Both the position numbers and the translations under genes were made by a program. A stretch of DNA of 42,154 nt, from positions 1-42,154 of the forward strand of contig NZ_LMNV01000003.1 of NCBI RefSeq assembly GCF_001423105.1, written 5' to 3'. The notes beneath the pieces are model-generated. The model ran no database searches and had not been told where the DNA came from. It saw only the letters and a list, made by a program, of their open reading frames with translations. Below, in pieces: positions 32,668 through 42,070 of the stretch. This stretch comes from Frondihabitans sp. Leaf304 (GTDB taxonomy: Bacteria > Actinomycetota > Actinomycetes > Actinomycetales > Microbacteriaceae). Positions within the stretch are counted from its first letter, which is position 1; each line of letters begins with the position of its first letter.

Positions 32668-35586
32668 CTAGTCTCGTCCCGTCAGGCCCCAGGCGTCTTC
32701 CGACTGCTCGTCGTCGCCGTCCACCTCGCGATATCCGCGGGTCATGTCGCCCACGGGGTCGGCGCTGTAGATGTCGGCGCCGTCGTCGGGGCGGGAGACC
32801 GAAGGATCCGGGGAACCCTGGCTCGAGGCCGGCGCATCCTGCCCGCGCAACCGCGCGAGCACCCCCGGCAGCTGCTCCACTGTCACGAGCACGTCTCGTG
32901 CCTTCGACCCCTCCGAGGGCCCGACGATGTCGCGTGACTCCATGAGGTCCATCAGGCGTCCGGCCTTGGCGAAGCCGACACGGAGCTTGCGCTGCAGCAT
33001 CGACGTCGAACCGAACTGGGTCGAGACCACGAGCTCGGCCGCGGCGAGGAGGAGTTCGAGGTCGTCGCCGATGTCGCCGTCGATCTCTTTCTTCTCGGTG
33101 ACCTGGGCCACGTCGGAGCGGTAGTCGGGTCGAGCCTGACGGGTGACGTGCTGGACGACCTCGTTGATCTCGCTCTCCTGCACCCAGGCGCCCTGCACAC
33201 GCATGGCCTTCGAGGCGCCCATGGGCAGGAACAGGCCGTCACCCTGACCGATGAGCTTGTCGGCGCCGGGCTGGTCGAGGATGACCCGCGAGTCGGTGAC
33301 GCTCGTCACGGCGAACGCGAGCCGCGACGGAACGTTGGCCTTGATGAGTCCGGTGACGACGTCGACCGACGGACGCTGCGTCGCGAGGACGAGGTGGATT
33401 CCCGATGCTCGGGCCAGCTGCGTGATGCGGACGATCGAGTCTTCGACGTCTCGGGGCGCAACCATCATGAGGTCGGCGAGCTCGTCGACGACGACCAGGA
33501 GGTACGGGTACGGCTTGAGCTTCCGCTCGCTCCCCTGCGGCAAGACGATCTCGTTGTTCACGACGGCCTTGTTGAAGTCATCGATGTGGCGGAACCCGAA
33601 CGACGCGAGGTCGTCGTACCGCATGTCCATCTCCTTGACGACCCACTGGAGCGCCTCGGCGGCCTTCTTGGCGTTCGTGATGATGGGAGTGATGAGGTGC
33701 GGCACGCCGGCGTAGATGGAGAGCTCGACGCGCTTCGGGTCGATCAGCACCATGCGCACGTCGCTCGGCTTGGCGCGCATCAACAGCGAGGTGATCATCG
33801 AGTTGACGAAGCTCGACTTACCCGAGCCGGTCGAACCGGCCACGAGGAGGTGGGGCATCTTCGCGAGGTTGGCGACGACGTACCCGCCCTCGACGTCTTT
33901 GCCGACGCCGATCGTCATCGGGTGGCTGCTCTTGGTGGCGACCGACGAGCGGAGCACGTCGCCGAGCGACACGATCTCGCGGTCGGTGTTCGGGATCTCG
34001 ACGCCGATCGCGCTCTTGCCGGGGATCGGCGAGAGGATCCGCACCTCGTTCGAGGCGACCGCATAGCTGAGGTTCTTCGAGAGGGCGGTGACCTTCTCGA
34101 CCTTGACGCCCGGCCCGAGCTCGATCTCGTAGCGAGTCACGGTCGGTCCACGGCTGAAGCCGATCACGCGAGCGTCGACGTTGAACTGGGTGAGCACCTC
34201 GGTGATGGCAGCGACGATGACGTCGTTCGCCTCGCTGCGCGTCTTGGCCGGGTCGCCGGCGCTGAGCGTCGAGACGGCTGGCAGCCGGTAGGGCGTGTCG
34301 CTGGCCTGGTCGTCGACGATCTCGAGGCTCTGCGGAGCCTCATCGTCTCCGGGCTCGAAGAAATCGGCGGCCGCGTCGGACGGCCCGAGGTTCATGGCCG
34401 GGACGACGGGAGCAGGCGTGGGGACGGGTGCGGACGGTGCGGTGAACGCCCTGGTGAGTCCGTCGGATCCTGCGGTTGCCACCGTCGCAGCGGACGCGTT
34501 CGCGACCGCCTGCTCGGCGAAACCGAGGTCGCTGAGAAGGTCGGTGCGAGTGTCGGGTGCGTCGTCGGACGGCGAGCCGGTGATGACCTCGGTGAACGAC
34601 GCCTCGGCGGGCTCGGCCTTGGCCTTGCGACCGCGAGGCTGGCGACCCAGCGCATCTGTCGGGGCCGTCTCGGCGACGACCGGGGAATCGTAGGCGGGAT
34701 CTTCTTCGCGGCCGCTCTTGTTGCGGCGCCACCACGGCATCTGCTCGGCGTCTTCGTCGGTCGCGTCGTCGAGCTCGGCGGCCTCGCTGCGTTGCGCTTC
34801 GACCAAACCCGGCTGCGGTGCGCCGAAGAGGTAGGAGTAGAGCTCGTGGAGCCTGTGGCCGATGTGATTCGGCGGGGTCTTCGTGATGATGAGCAGCGAG
34901 AGCGCCAGCACGATGCAGACGATCGGCACGGCGACCCACGCGGTGAGCAGGCTCACCATCCACGAGGCGACGACCCAGCCCAGGATCCCGCCGGCCGACG
35001 CCAGACCGACCATCCCGCCGGCGGCTTCCGGTCGCCCGCCGAAGATGTGGCAGAGACCCGAGATCGAGACCACCATGAGCCCCAGGCCGATGCCGATGCG
35101 GGTGTTGTCGTGCACGGATGCCGGGTGCCGGAAGAGCCACCCCGCGAAGACGACCATGATGACCGGGAGGGCGTACGCGACGCGTCCGAAGAGGCCACCG
35201 AACGTGTAGTGGTCGAGTGCCATCGCGATCGGATCGGTCGGGTTCAGCCACTCGACGACCGCTCCGGCGATGGCCAGGAGGACGAGGAAGAAGGGCACGC
35301 CGTCGCGGCGCTCGTCGGGGTCGAGCGACTCGCGACCGAGAACGCGGAAGCCCGCGCCCACCACGTGGGCCAAGCCGAGCCAGGCCCGAGTGCCGATGCC
35401 GGGCCCGTGGTCGATGACGACGGGCGACTTGGAAGCGGGGAGCTTCTTGGTCGGCGTGGCTCTGGTCGCGGCGGTCTTGGCGGCGGCGGTCTTGGCGGGC
35501 GACTTGGAAGCGCCGGAGCCGCCCGCGCGCGAGGCAGCGCGACCCGTGGTGCGGGCGCGCGGCGAGGGCTTAGTGCTCGTAGGCAT
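32668..35586 (-). CDS. ftsK: DNA translocase FtsK/SpoIIIE
   Basis: Septal DNA pump, 972 residues. The N-terminus is a ~60-residue Ala/Lys/Thr-rich basic region, then four or five transmembrane helices (about 95-250), a long acidic linker (about 270-470), and the RecA-like motor: alpha domain, Walker [10 protein letters not shown] with Lys590, Walker [14 protein letters not shown], and [27 protein letters not shown]-terminal winged-helix gamma domain (about 865-930; [16 protein letters not shown]) should read KOPS-like sites. The ATG has TAGCTT 6 bases upstream and no Shine-Dalgarno. Confidence 0.97.
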   Translation of the reverse strand: MPTSTKPSPRARTTGRAASRAGGSGASKSPAKTAAAKTAATRATPTKKLPASKSPVVIDHGPGIGTRAWLGLAHVVGAGFRVLGRESLDPDERRDGVPFFLVLLAIAGAVVEWLNPTDPIAMALDHYTFGGLFGRVAYALPVIMVVFAGWLFRHPASVHDNTRIGIGLGLMVVSISGLCHIFGGRPEAAGGMVGLASAGGILGWVVASWMVSLLTAWVAVPIVCIVLALSLLIITKTPPNHIGHRLHELYSYLFGAPQPGLVEAQRSEAAELDDATDEDAEQMPWWRRNKSGREEDPAYDSPVVAETAPTDALGRQPRGRKAKAEPAEASFTEVITGSPSDDAPDTRTDLLSDLGFAEQAVANASAATVATAGSDGLTRAFTAPSAPVPTPAPVVPAMNLGPSDAAADFFEPGDDEAPQSLEIVDDQASDTPYRLPAVSTLSAGDPAKTRSEANDVIVAAITEVLTQFNVDARVIGFSRGPTVTRYEIELGPGVKVEKVTALSKNLSYAVASNEVRILSPIPGKSAIGVEIPNTDREIVSLGDVLRSSVATKSSHPMTIGVGKDVEGGYVVANLAKMPHLLVAGSTGSGKSSFVNSMITSLLMRAKPSDVRMVLIDPKRVELSIYAGVPHLITPIITNAKKAAEALQWVVKEMDMRYDDLASFGFRHIDDFNKAVVNNEIVLPQGSERKLKPYPYLLVVVDELADLMMVAPRDVEDSIVRITQLARASGIHLVLATQRPSVDVVTGLIKANVPSRLAFAVTSVTDSRVILDQPGADKLIGQGDGLFLPMGASKAMRVQGAWVQESEINEVVQHVTRQARPDYRSDVAQVTEKKEIDGDIGDDLELLLAAAELVVSTQFGSTSMLQRKLRVGFAKAGRLMDLMESRDIVGPSEGSKARDVLVTVEQLPGVLARLRGQDAPASSQGSPDPSVSRPDDGADIYSADPVGDMTRGYREVDGDDEQSEDAWGLTGRD

Positions 35587-35592
35587 GCCGCA

Positions 35593-35598
35593 AAGCTA
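35593..35598 (-). promoter_or_regulatory. Candidate leaderless promoter -10 of ftsK
   Basis: TAGCTT on the minus strand ends 6 bases before the ftsK ATG (35584-35586). Confidence 0.6.
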
Positions 35599-35726
35599 CC
35601 TTGCACCACTGGTTGAAGGTGCATCTGGGGCGCGCGTGTCAGTTCACAGGAGTCACAGGAGTCACATTGGTGGGGGCCGGAGGGCCTGCAGGAATGACGT
35701 GAGGGGGTGGCGAGTCGCTGCGTCGC

Positions 35727-35758
35727 CGGACGACCGGAGCTTGTCGGAGGTCCGGCGC
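35727..35758. repeat. Palindromic extragenic repeat, copy 1
   Basis: GCCGGAC and GTCCGGC form a 7-bp perfect stem enclosing an 18-base segment that itself begins GACC and holds a CGGAG-x-x-TGTCGGAG pattern. It lies 32-41 bases from the rnj stop on its 3' side, where a terminator would be expected. A 29-base relative with three differences lies at 42126-42154. Confidence 0.6.
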
Positions 35759-35778
35759 CGCGGCGACCCGCCGCGGAA

Positions 35779-37455
35779 TCACGCTGAGATGACGACCGGA
35801 ACGATCATCGGACGACGACGGTGCTGGCTGTTCACCCAGCGGCCGACGGTGCGACGGACGACCTGGCTGAAGGCATTCGCGTCGCGGGTGCCGTTCTCGG
35901 CCGCCTCGGTGAGCGCCGCGAGGATCTTCGGACGGACGTCGTCGAAGACGCGCTCGTCTTCGGCGAACCCGCGCGACTGGATCTCAGGGCCCACGACGAC
36001 GCGACCGGTGGTCGGGTCGATCGCGAGGAAGATGCTGATGAAGCCCTCTTCGGACAGCACGCGGCGATCCTTGAGGTCGGCCTCGGTGATCTCTCCCACC
36101 GTGGAGCCGTCGACGTAGACGTAGCTGAGGTCGAGCTGGCCGGCCACGGTCGCGACGCCGTCTTTGAGGTCGACGACGATGCCGTCCTGGCCCAGGATGA
36201 TGTTCTTGCGCGGCACACCCGTCTTCTCGGCCAGCGCAGCCGACGCATAGAGGTGGCGGTGCTCGCCGTGAACCGGGAGCACGTTCTTCGGACGCAGGAT
36301 GTTGTAGCAGTAGAGCAGCTCGCCGGCCGACGCGTGGCCGGAGACGTGCACCTTGGCGTTGCCCTTGTGGACGACGTTCGCGCCCAACTTCGTGAGCCCG
36401 TCGATCACTCGGTAGACGGCGTTCTCGTTGCCGGGGATCAGGCTCGAGGCGAGGATGACCGTGTCGCCCTCGCCGATCTCGATCTGGTGCTCGAGGTTCG
36501 CCATGCGGGCGAGGACGGCCATCGGCTCACCCTGCGATCCGGTCGACATGTAGACGATCCGGTCGTCGGGGAGGTCTTTGGCCTTCTTCGAGTCGATGAG
36601 GACGTTCTCGGGCACCTTGAGGTAGCCGAGGTCGGCCGCGATCGTCATGTTGCGGATCATGGAGCGACCCATGAAGGCGACGCGGCGGCCGTTCAGGTGC
36701 GCGGCGTCGAGCACCTGCTGCACACGGTGCACGTGGCTCGAGAAGCTCGCGACGACGACGCGACGAGGCGCGCGCGACATGATGTCGTCGAGAACGGGCC
36801 CGATGTCGCGCTCGGGGGCTGTAAATCCGGGCACGTCGGCGTTGGTGGAGTCGGGCAGGAACAGGTCAACGCCCTCCTCGCCGAGACGCGCGAACGCACG
36901 GAGGTCGGTGATGCGGTCGTCGAGCGGGAGCTGGTCCATCTTGAAGTCGCCGGTGTGCAGCACGAGGCCGGCGCTGGTGCGGATCGCGACTGCGAGAGCG
37001 TCGGGGATCGAGTGGTTGACCGCGATGAACTCGAGCTCGAACGGGCCGAGTTTCTCGATCTGCCCCTCTTTGACGGCCAGCGAGTACGGCTGGATGCGGT
37101 GCTCTTTGAGCTTCGCCTCCACCAGCGCGAGCGTCAGGGTCGACCCGATCAGCGGAATGTCTTTGCGGAGACGGAGGAGATACGGGACGGCGCCGATGTG
37201 GTCTTCGTGGCCGTGCGTGAGCACGACGCCGAGAACGTCTTTCAGACGGTCTTTGATGGGACCGAAGTCGGGCAGGATCAGATCGACCCCGGGCTGGTGC
37301 TCCTCGGGGAAGAGCACGCCGGCATCGACGATGAGGATCTTGCCATCGAGCTCGTAGGCGGTCATGTTGCGGCCGATCTCGCCGAGACCGCCGATCGGGA
37401 TCACTCGCAGAGTGCCCTTCTCGAGGGCGCGGGGAGTCTGGATTGTCGTAGGCAT
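35779..37455 (-). CDS. rnj: Ribonuclease J
   Basis: Metallo-beta-lactamase/beta-CASP ribonuclease for mRNA decay and rRNA maturation. The 558-residue product has the zinc motif HGHEDH (81-86), HTGDFKMD, the beta-CASP region with SFSSHVHRVQQ and STGSQGEP, HVSGHAS (a third zinc-ligand motif), and a C-terminal domain with Arg-rich end. The ATG has AAGGA 5 bases upstream. It sits between dapA and ftsK as in mycobacteria (Rv2752c). Confidence 0.97.
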   Translation of the reverse strand: MPTTIQTPRALEKGTLRVIPIGGLGEIGRNMTAYELDGKILIVDAGVLFPEEHQPGVDLILPDFGPIKDRLKDVLGVVLTHGHEDHIGAVPYLLRLRKDIPLIGSTLTLALVEAKLKEHRIQPYSLAVKEGQIEKLGPFELEFIAVNHSIPDALAVAIRTSAGLVLHTGDFKMDQLPLDDRITDLRAFARLGEEGVDLFLPDSTNADVPGFTAPERDIGPVLDDIMSRAPRRVVVASFSSHVHRVQQVLDAAHLNGRRVAFMGRSMIRNMTIAADLGYLKVPENVLIDSKKAKDLPDDRIVYMSTGSQGEPMAVLARMANLEHQIEIGEGDTVILASSLIPGNENAVYRVIDGLTKLGANVVHKGNAKVHVSGHASAGELLYCYNILRPKNVLPVHGEHRHLYASAALAEKTGVPRKNIILGQDGIVVDLKDGVATVAGQLDLSYVYVDGSTVGEITEADLKDRRVLSEEGFISIFLAIDPTTGRVVVGPEIQSRGFAEDERVFDDVRPKILAALTEAAENGTRDANAFSQVVRRTVGRWVNSQHRRRPMIVPVVISA

Positions 37456-37528
37456 ATGTTCCTTGGGTGTCGAAGTCGAGGTCGTGAACCTCCGGTGTAG
37501 GTCTGGTGCCGGTCGGAGCCGGCGAACG

Positions 37529-38506
37529 CTAGCGCGTAGTGCCGTGGATCTTCGGCAGGGCGCCGCCCGCGGCCGCGTTGCGGTCGGGGCGGAATCGCGA
37601 GAGGTCGACGCCGGGAATCTCGCCCACGTGCGACAGCTCGTCTTCGATGAGGGCAGCCTCGGTGTCTTCGGGGCCGACGAGGGGCAGGCGCACGCGAGGG
37701 CTCGAGATGCGCCCCAGGCCGTGGAGGATGTACTTCGCGGCGACAGTGCCGGGCACGTGGGTCATGACGGCGCGCACGAGGGGCTCGAGCTGCTGGTGCG
37801 CGAGAGTCGCGGTGTGCAGGTCGCCCGCGTTCACCGCGTCGATGATGGTGCGGTAGGGCGCCGCGGCGATGTTGGCGGTGACGCCGATGAGGCCGGTCGC
37901 TCCGATGGCGAGGTGCGGCAGCACGTTCGCGTCGTCGCCGGAGAAATACATCAGATCGGTCTGATTCAACACCCGGCTGACCTCGGCGAAGTCGCCCTTG
38001 GCGTCTTTCACCGCCACGATGTTGGGGTGCTTCGCCGCGCGGAGGATTGTCTCGTACTTGATCGGGATACCGGTGCGGCCGGGGATGTCGTAGAGGATGA
38101 CGGGCAGGTCGGTCGCGTCGGCGATCATGCGGAAATGCGTCAGTACGCCAGCCTGAGTGGGCTTGTTGTAGTACGGCGTGACGATCATGACGCCGTCGGC
38201 GCCCGCCTTCTCGCTGGCCTTGTACAGCTGGATCGCGTGGGCGGTCTCGTTCGAGCCGCCCCCGGTGATGATCTTGGCGCGACCCGAGGCGACGTCTTTG
38301 CCGACCTCGACGAGCTTCAGCTTCTCGGGGTCGGTGAGAGTCGAGGTCTCGCCCGTTGTGCCCGTGACGACGATGCCGTCGGCACCCGAGGTGATGCAGT
38401 CGTCGATGTGCTTCTCGACGCCCGGCCAATCCACTTCACCGTCTGCGGTGAAGGGGGTGACGAGTGCGACGAGGACCTGCCCGAAGGGGTTTGCAATGTT
38501 CGACAC
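37529..38506 (-). CDS. dapA: 4-hydroxy-tetrahydrodipicolinate synthase
   Basis: Condenses pyruvate with aspartate semialdehyde, first step of the diaminopimelate branch. The 325-residue TIM barrel has GTTGETSTL near 49-57, Tyr139 in LYDIPGRTG, and the Schiff-base Lys167 in VAVKDAKGD. Length is slightly over the usual 295-300 because of a C-terminal tail. The start is GTG with TACTCT 6 bases upstream and no separate Shine-Dalgarno, so leaderless. It lies 25 bases from thyX and 73 bases before rnj. Confidence 0.97.
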   Translation of the reverse strand: MSNIANPFGQVLVALVTPFTADGEVDWPGVEKHIDDCITSGADGIVVTGTTGETSTLTDPEKLKLVEVGKDVASGRAKIITGGGSNETAHAIQLYKASEKAGADGVMIVTPYYNKPTQAGVLTHFRMIADATDLPVILYDIPGRTGIPIKYETILRAAKHPNIVAVKDAKGDFAEVSRVLNQTDLMYFSGDDANVLPHLAIGATGLIGVTANIAAAPYRTIIDAVNAGDLHTATLAHQQLEPLVRAVMTHVPGTVAAKYILHGLGRISSPRVRLPLVGPEDTEAALIEDELSHVGEIPGVDLSRFRPDRNAAAGGALPKIHGTTR

Positions 38507-38512
38507 CCCCCT

Positions 38513-38518
38513 AGAGTA
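38513..38518 (-). promoter_or_regulatory. Candidate leaderless promoter -10 of dapA
   Basis: TACTCT on the minus strand ends 6 bases before the dapA GTG (38504-38506). The six bases AGGGGG between could be mistaken for a ribosome-binding site but abut the start codon. Confidence 0.6.
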
Positions 38519-38531
38519 TCGGCACCTGCCC

Positions 38532-39284
38532 CTAGGGGGCGACGCGGCCGTTCTTGCCGAAGGCGGCGTAGGTCAGCGGCATGAGCTCGGCCCAGATGTC
38601 TTCCATCTTTTCGGCGCACATCTCGATCTCGCGCTGTGGGAACGACGGGAAGTGCGTGCCCTCGCGCTTCGTGCGGAGCGACAGGAAGTTCATGAGCGAG
38701 CGGGCGTTCACGGTGACGTACATCGACGAGTAGATGTTGAGCGGCAGGACGATGCGCGCGACCTCGCGGGCAACACCCGCCTCGAGCATCTTCTGGTATG
38801 CGTCGTAGGCGAGCGTCGAGGAGGCCTTCGTCGCCTCGGAGACGAGCTCGTACTGCTCCGGGCTGCCGGGCAGGAAGTCGTAGGCGCCGGGCTTGCCGAC
38901 CTGCACGAGGTTACGGGTCTCGCCGGGCACGTAGAACACCGGGTTGAGCTCGCGGTAGCGGCCCGACTCTTCGTTGTAGGACGCCATGCGGTGCCGCATG
39001 AACTCGCGGAACACAAAGATCGGCGCCTGCACGTAGAAAGTCATCGAGTTGTGCTCGAACGGCGAGCCGTGGCGGTCGCGCATGAGGTAGTTGATGAGGC
39101 CGGCGCCCTTGGTCGCCTGCTCGCCGTCGGCGGAGGCCTGCGCACCGTCGAGGGTGAGCTCGCCCATCGTCGAGACACGCGCAGCGAACAGCACGTCGGA
39201 GTCGTGGGCGCTCGAGCGGACGAGCTCGACCGTCACGTCGCTGCGGAATTCGATTTCGGGGGTGGCGGGGGTCTCTTCAGGCAC
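38532..39284 (-). CDS. thyX: Flavin-dependent thymidylate synthase
   Basis: Makes dTMP from dUMP using FAD, NADPH and methylenetetrahydrofolate. The 250-residue product carries the full ThyX motif RHRMASYNEESGR at 97-109 (RHRxxSxNxxSxR) and FEHNSMTFYVQAPIFVFRE just before. The start is GTG, 7 bases after TAGTCT. It follows the dapA-thyX order seen in mycobacteria (Rv2753c-Rv2754c). Confidence 0.97.
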   Translation of the reverse strand: MPEETPATPEIEFRSDVTVELVRSSAHDSDVLFAARVSTMGELTLDGAQASADGEQATKGAGLINYLMRDRHGSPFEHNSMTFYVQAPIFVFREFMRHRMASYNEESGRYRELNPVFYVPGETRNLVQVGKPGAYDFLPGSPEQYELVSEATKASSTLAYDAYQKMLEAGVAREVARIVLPLNIYSSMYVTVNARSLMNFLSLRTKREGTHFPSFPQREIEMCAEKMEDIWAELMPLTYAAFGKNGRVAP

Positions 39285-39291
39285 GGCTCCG

Positions 39292-39297
39292 AGACTA
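39292..39297 (-). promoter_or_regulatory. Candidate leaderless promoter -10 of thyX
   Basis: TAGTCT on the minus strand ends 7 bases before the thyX GTG (39282-39284). Confidence 0.5.
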
Positions 39298-39334
39298 CCC
39301 TCCTAGCACCCCCGGACACCGCCAGCACCCCCGT

Positions 39335-39340
39335 CTAGTG
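39335..39340 (+). promoter_or_regulatory. Candidate -10 of the TIGR01777 epimerase gene
   Basis: TAGTGT on the plus strand, 24 bases before ATG 39365. Unlike most units here this leaves a leader, and AAGGGCAGG upstream of the ATG can serve as a ribosome-binding site. No -35 is recognised. Confidence 0.45.
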
Positions 39341-39364
39341 TGAGGACTCGACGAAGGGCAGGCA

Positions 39365-40273
39365 ATGACGGGACAGAACGAGACGGGTCTCACCGTGTTG
39401 ATCGCGGGAGCATCGGGTTCGATCGGTACGGAGGTGACCCGGCAGGCAAAGGCGCAGGGCCACGAGGTGCTGAAGCTGGTGAGGCGACCCACGACGAAAC
39501 CGGACGAATTCACCTGGTCGCCGTCCGCCGGCATCATCGACTACAACCTGCTCGATCGCGCCGATGCGGTGATCAACCTGTCGGGTGCGTCGCTCACGAA
39601 GCTCCCGTGGACCTCGGCTTACAAGCACGAGATCCTCGAGTCGAGAGTGACGGCTACGCGCACGCTGGTAGACGCCATGCAGCACGCCGAACACCCGCCT
39701 GCGACTTTCTTGAGCGGCTCCGCCGTCGGAATCTACGGCGACCGTCCGCTCGACATCCTCACCGAGGACTCCCCCCGCGGCGAGGGCTTCCTCGCCGACG
39801 TGGTCGCGGAATGGGAAGACGAGGCGAAAGCCGCCCCCGAGGCGACGCGGGTCGTCCTGCTCCGAACGGGCATCGTCATCGCCCCCGGAGGCGCCATGAA
39901 GCCGCTTCTCGCCCTCACGAAGGCCTTTCTTGGCTCCCGTCTCGGCACCGGCACGCAGATCTGGCCCTGGATCAGCCTTCACGACGAGGCCGCCGCCATC
40001 GTTCACCTGCTCACCAGCGACGTCTCCGGCCCGGTCAACCTGACCGGCCCGGTCGCAGCAACGAGCGACCGCATCACGGCTCGCACGGCAGCTGATCTCG
40101 GCCGCCCGTACAAGCTAGCGGTGCCCGAGTTCGCCATCCGCACCCTGCTCGGCGACGCCGGCCAGGAGATGCTCCTCTCCAGCCAGAAGGTCACCCCGCA
40201 GCGACTCATCGACGACGGGTTCGACTTCCGCTTCGAGACCGTCGAAGACGCGCTGGACGACCTCATCAAGTAG
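39365..40273 (+). CDS. TIGR01777 family epimerase (SDR, YfcH type)
   Basis: A 302-residue extended short-chain dehydrogenase. The NAD(P) loop GASGSIG is at 15-21; INLSGASL, the SGSAVGIYGD segment and RTGIVIAPGGAMK follow, and the C-terminal DUF1731-like part reads LSSQKVTPQRLIDDGFDFRFETVEDALDDL. The family is related to SulA-type YfcH and has no proven substrate. It is divergent from thyX and convergent with the membrane/TPR gene. Confidence 0.9.
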   Translation: MTGQNETGLTVLIAGASGSIGTEVTRQAKAQGHEVLKLVRRPTTKPDEFTWSPSAGIIDYNLLDRADAVINLSGASLTKLPWTSAYKHEILESRVTATRTLVDAMQHAEHPPATFLSGSAVGIYGDRPLDILTEDSPRGEGFLADVVAEWEDEAKAAPEATRVVLLRTGIVIAPGGAMKPLLALTKAFLGSRLGTGTQIWPWISLHDEAAAIVHLLTSDVSGPVNLTGPVAATSDRITARTAADLGRPYKLAVPEFAIRTLLGDAGQEMLLSSQKVTPQRLIDDGFDFRFETVEDALDDLIK

Positions 40274-40326
40274 GGCGGGGCCCGGCGGGGTGATCACACC
40301 GAAGGATCCGCCGGCTCGCCCTCGAA

Positions 40327-40773
40327 TCAGGCCGACGCGCGGCGCCTGAGCCCGAACGACCTCCGGATCGCCCCACGGGCCCGGCGTCGGTCGCCGCAGG
40401 CGTCGTATGCGAGCCCCAGCCGGAGCCACGCGCGCCAGTCGTCCGGGGCTGCTCGAGCCGCCGCGGCGTAGGCGGGGAAGGCCGCGTCGGCGGCTTCGCG
40501 CTCATAGCGGCCCGACGGGCGACGCGGCAGGTCGTCGACGGGCAGGGCGCCTTCGGCCTCCAGCTGCTTGACCATGCGCTCGGTGAGAATGCCGAAGCGG
40601 ATCTCGAACAGCAGCGCCGCGACCCCGATGATCGGCAAGACGAGCAGGGCGACGCCGATCACTATCGCGATGGGCTCGCCCGCGGCCATGAAGAGCACGG
40701 CCCGCTGCCCCACCAGCACGAGGTAGAGCACCAGCAGGGCGCACATGACGAGAGCTGCGATGCGGCCCTTCAC
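40327..40773 (-). CDS. Small membrane protein with TPR-like C-terminus
   Basis: A 148-residue protein with two predicted transmembrane helices (about 4-22 and 34-57) and a cytosolic C-terminal part (about 95-140) whose AAFPAYAAAARAAPDDWRAWLRLGLAYDACGDRRRARGAIRRSF pattern fits one to one and a half tetratricopeptide units. Such proteins are common next to dapB in actinobacteria and have no known role. The start is GTG with AGGA about 8 bases upstream; that AGGA belongs to an AGGATCCG octamer. It follows dapB by 37 bases. Confidence 0.8.
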   Translation of the reverse strand: MKGRIAALVMCALLVLYLVLVGQRAVLFMAAGEPIAIVIGVALLVLPIIGVAALLFEIRFGILTERMVKQLEAEGALPVDDLPRRPSGRYEREAADAAFPAYAAAARAAPDDWRAWLRLGLAYDACGDRRRARGAIRRSFGLRRRASA

Positions 40774-40810
40774 CGTCGGATCCTGACGTCGGTTAGTGCG
40801 ACCGAGTCGC

Positions 40811-41554
40811 TCATGCGGCGGGAGAGCCGAGCGGAAGCACTCGATCGAGCCCCACGACGACGCCCACGGTGGCGGGTGCGGCGGCGAGAGCGACCAGGAT
40901 GCCCTTCTCGTACGCGGCCTGCGAGGTGGTGTCGTGGGTCAGTGAGAGCGTCTCTCCCGAGCCGCCGAAGACGACCTCCTGTCGGGCCTCGATGCCGGGG
41001 AGGCGGAGGCTGTGCACGGGCACGCTGGCGATCTGCTGCCCGCGGGCGCGCTGGTCGACGTGCGGGGCGCGCACGGGGCCGAGGTCGCGACGGGCGTCGG
41101 CGATGAGCTCGGCCGTGCGAATGGCCGTGCCCGAGGGCGAGTCGACCTTGCCGGGGTGATGGGTCTCGATGATCTCGACGGAGTCGAAGAACCGAGCCGC
41201 CATGGTCGCGAAGGTCGTGGCGAGGACCGACCCGACCGAAAAGTTGGGGATCACCAGGACGCCGGGGCCGTCGACCTCGGCCACCACGCGACGGAGATCG
41301 GCGAGCCGGGGCTCCGACCAGCCGGAGGTACCCACCAGCACGGGAATCCCGGCGCGCACAGCCTTCTCGACGATGCCGGGGCTCACCGCCGGCACCGTGA
41401 CGTCGACGACGAGGTCGGCCCCGAGCAGCTCGTCGAGCGAGTCGCGCGACGACAGCCCGGCATGCAGTTCGAAGCCGTCGGTCTCTTCGATGAGGCGGAG
41501 GAACAGCTGGCCCATCCGCCCGGTGGCTCCGACGACAGCGACTCGTATGGACAT
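40811..41554 (-). CDS. dapB: 4-hydroxy-tetrahydrodipicolinate reductase
   Basis: NAD(P)H-dependent second step of the diaminopimelate branch. The 247-residue product has GATGRMG (9-15) for the cofactor, VGTSGWSE, and EIIETHHPGKVDSPSGTA, where His-His and KxDxPSGTA form the active site. The ATG is directly preceded by GGAGGT, too close to act as a Shine-Dalgarno, and by TAGGTT 6 bases upstream, so a leaderless start is more likely. It is separate from dapA in this genome, with thyX and the epimerase between. Confidence 0.96.
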   Translation of the reverse strand: MSIRVAVVGATGRMGQLFLRLIEETDGFELHAGLSSRDSLDELLGADLVVDVTVPAVSPGIVEKAVRAGIPVLVGTSGWSEPRLADLRRVVAEVDGPGVLVIPNFSVGSVLATTFATMAARFFDSVEIIETHHPGKVDSPSGTAIRTAELIADARRDLGPVRAPHVDQRARGQQIASVPVHSLRLPGIEARQEVVFGGSGETLSLTHDTTSQAAYEKGILVALAAAPATVGVVVGLDRVLPLGSPAA

Positions 41555-41560
41555 ACCTCC

Positions 41561-41566
41561 AACCTA
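41561..41566 (-). promoter_or_regulatory. Candidate leaderless promoter -10 of dapB
   Basis: TAGGTT on the minus strand ends 6 bases before the dapB ATG (41552-41554). The facing GNAT-gene -10 is 10 bases away. Confidence 0.58.
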
Positions 41567-41576
41567 CCGGGCTCGG

Positions 41577-41582
41577 TAGCAT
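41577..41582 (+). promoter_or_regulatory. Candidate -10 of the GNAT gene
   Basis: TAGCAT on the plus strand, 8 bases before GTG 41591. It faces the dapB -10 in a divergent spacer of only about 36 bases. Confidence 0.42.
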
Positions 41583-41590
41583 CGGTGCTC

Positions 41591-42070
41591 GTGGTGCACT
41601 ACCGAGAAGTTCCCGTCGACGCGCCCGAGGCGCACGCCCTCCTGGACGCCTATTTCACCGAGCGCATAGCCACCTTTCCGGATCCGGTCGGCTACAAGAC
41701 GACGTTCCCGGACGCTTCGCTCTTCACTCCCCCGCACGGGGTCTTCGTGGTCGTCGACCTGTCAGACGACGAGCGGGGCGTCGCCTGCGGCGGAGTGCGC
41801 AGGATCCGAGACGGTGCGGACGGCGGGGTCCGGTACGAGATCAAGCACCTCTTCGTGGCGCCGTCGGGCCGGGGTCGGGGGCTCGGCAAGGCTCTGCTCA
41901 GCGAGCTCGAGCGTCGGGCGCGCGCGTTCGGCGCGACGGAGGCCGTACTCGACACGAGCGACAGCCTGACGGCCGCGGGCGGCCTCTACCGTGCGTCCGG
42001 CTACGCGACGATCGAGCCGTACAACGACAACCCCAACGCGACCCACTGGTACGCCAAGCCCCTTCTCTGA
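41591..42070 (+). CDS. GNAT family N-acetyltransferase
   Basis: A 159-residue acetyl-CoA-dependent acetyltransferase. Motif A is clear: EIKHLFVAPSGRGRGLGKALLSELERRARAFG (about 78-109), with the pyrophosphate loop RGRGLG, followed by VLDTSD and a C-terminal GLYRASGYATIEPYNDNP. Three in-frame GTG codons (41585, 41591, 41594) could start it; 41591 best fits the TAGCAT element and the family N-terminus. The long frame reaching back to 41012 is antisense to dapB and not used. Substrate unknown. Confidence 0.88.
   Translation: MVHYREVPVDAPEAHALLDAYFTERIATFPDPVGYKTTFPDASLFTPPHGVFVVVDLSDDERGVACGGVRRIRDGADGGVRYEIKHLFVAPSGRGRGLGKALLSELERRARAFGATEAVLDTSDSLTAAGGLYRASGYATIEPYNDNPNATHWYAKPLL

Larger units (their letters stand above)
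35587..35778. other. 192-base rnj-ftsK intergenic region
   Basis: Contains the candidate ftsK -10 (35593-35598), a 9-bp tandem duplication of CACAGGAGT (35645-35662), and a palindromic repeat copy (35727-35758) that has a relative at the right edge of the window. No gene is seen. Confidence 0.6.

Noticed and set aside
33148-35616. 822-codon plus-strand frame opposite ftsK
   Set aside because: Shadow of ftsK; low-complexity composition and no start or ribosome-binding site of its own.
35645-35662. Tandem 9-bp repeat CACAGGAGT x2
   Set aside because: Only two units, no neighbouring iterons or replication genes; probably slippage.
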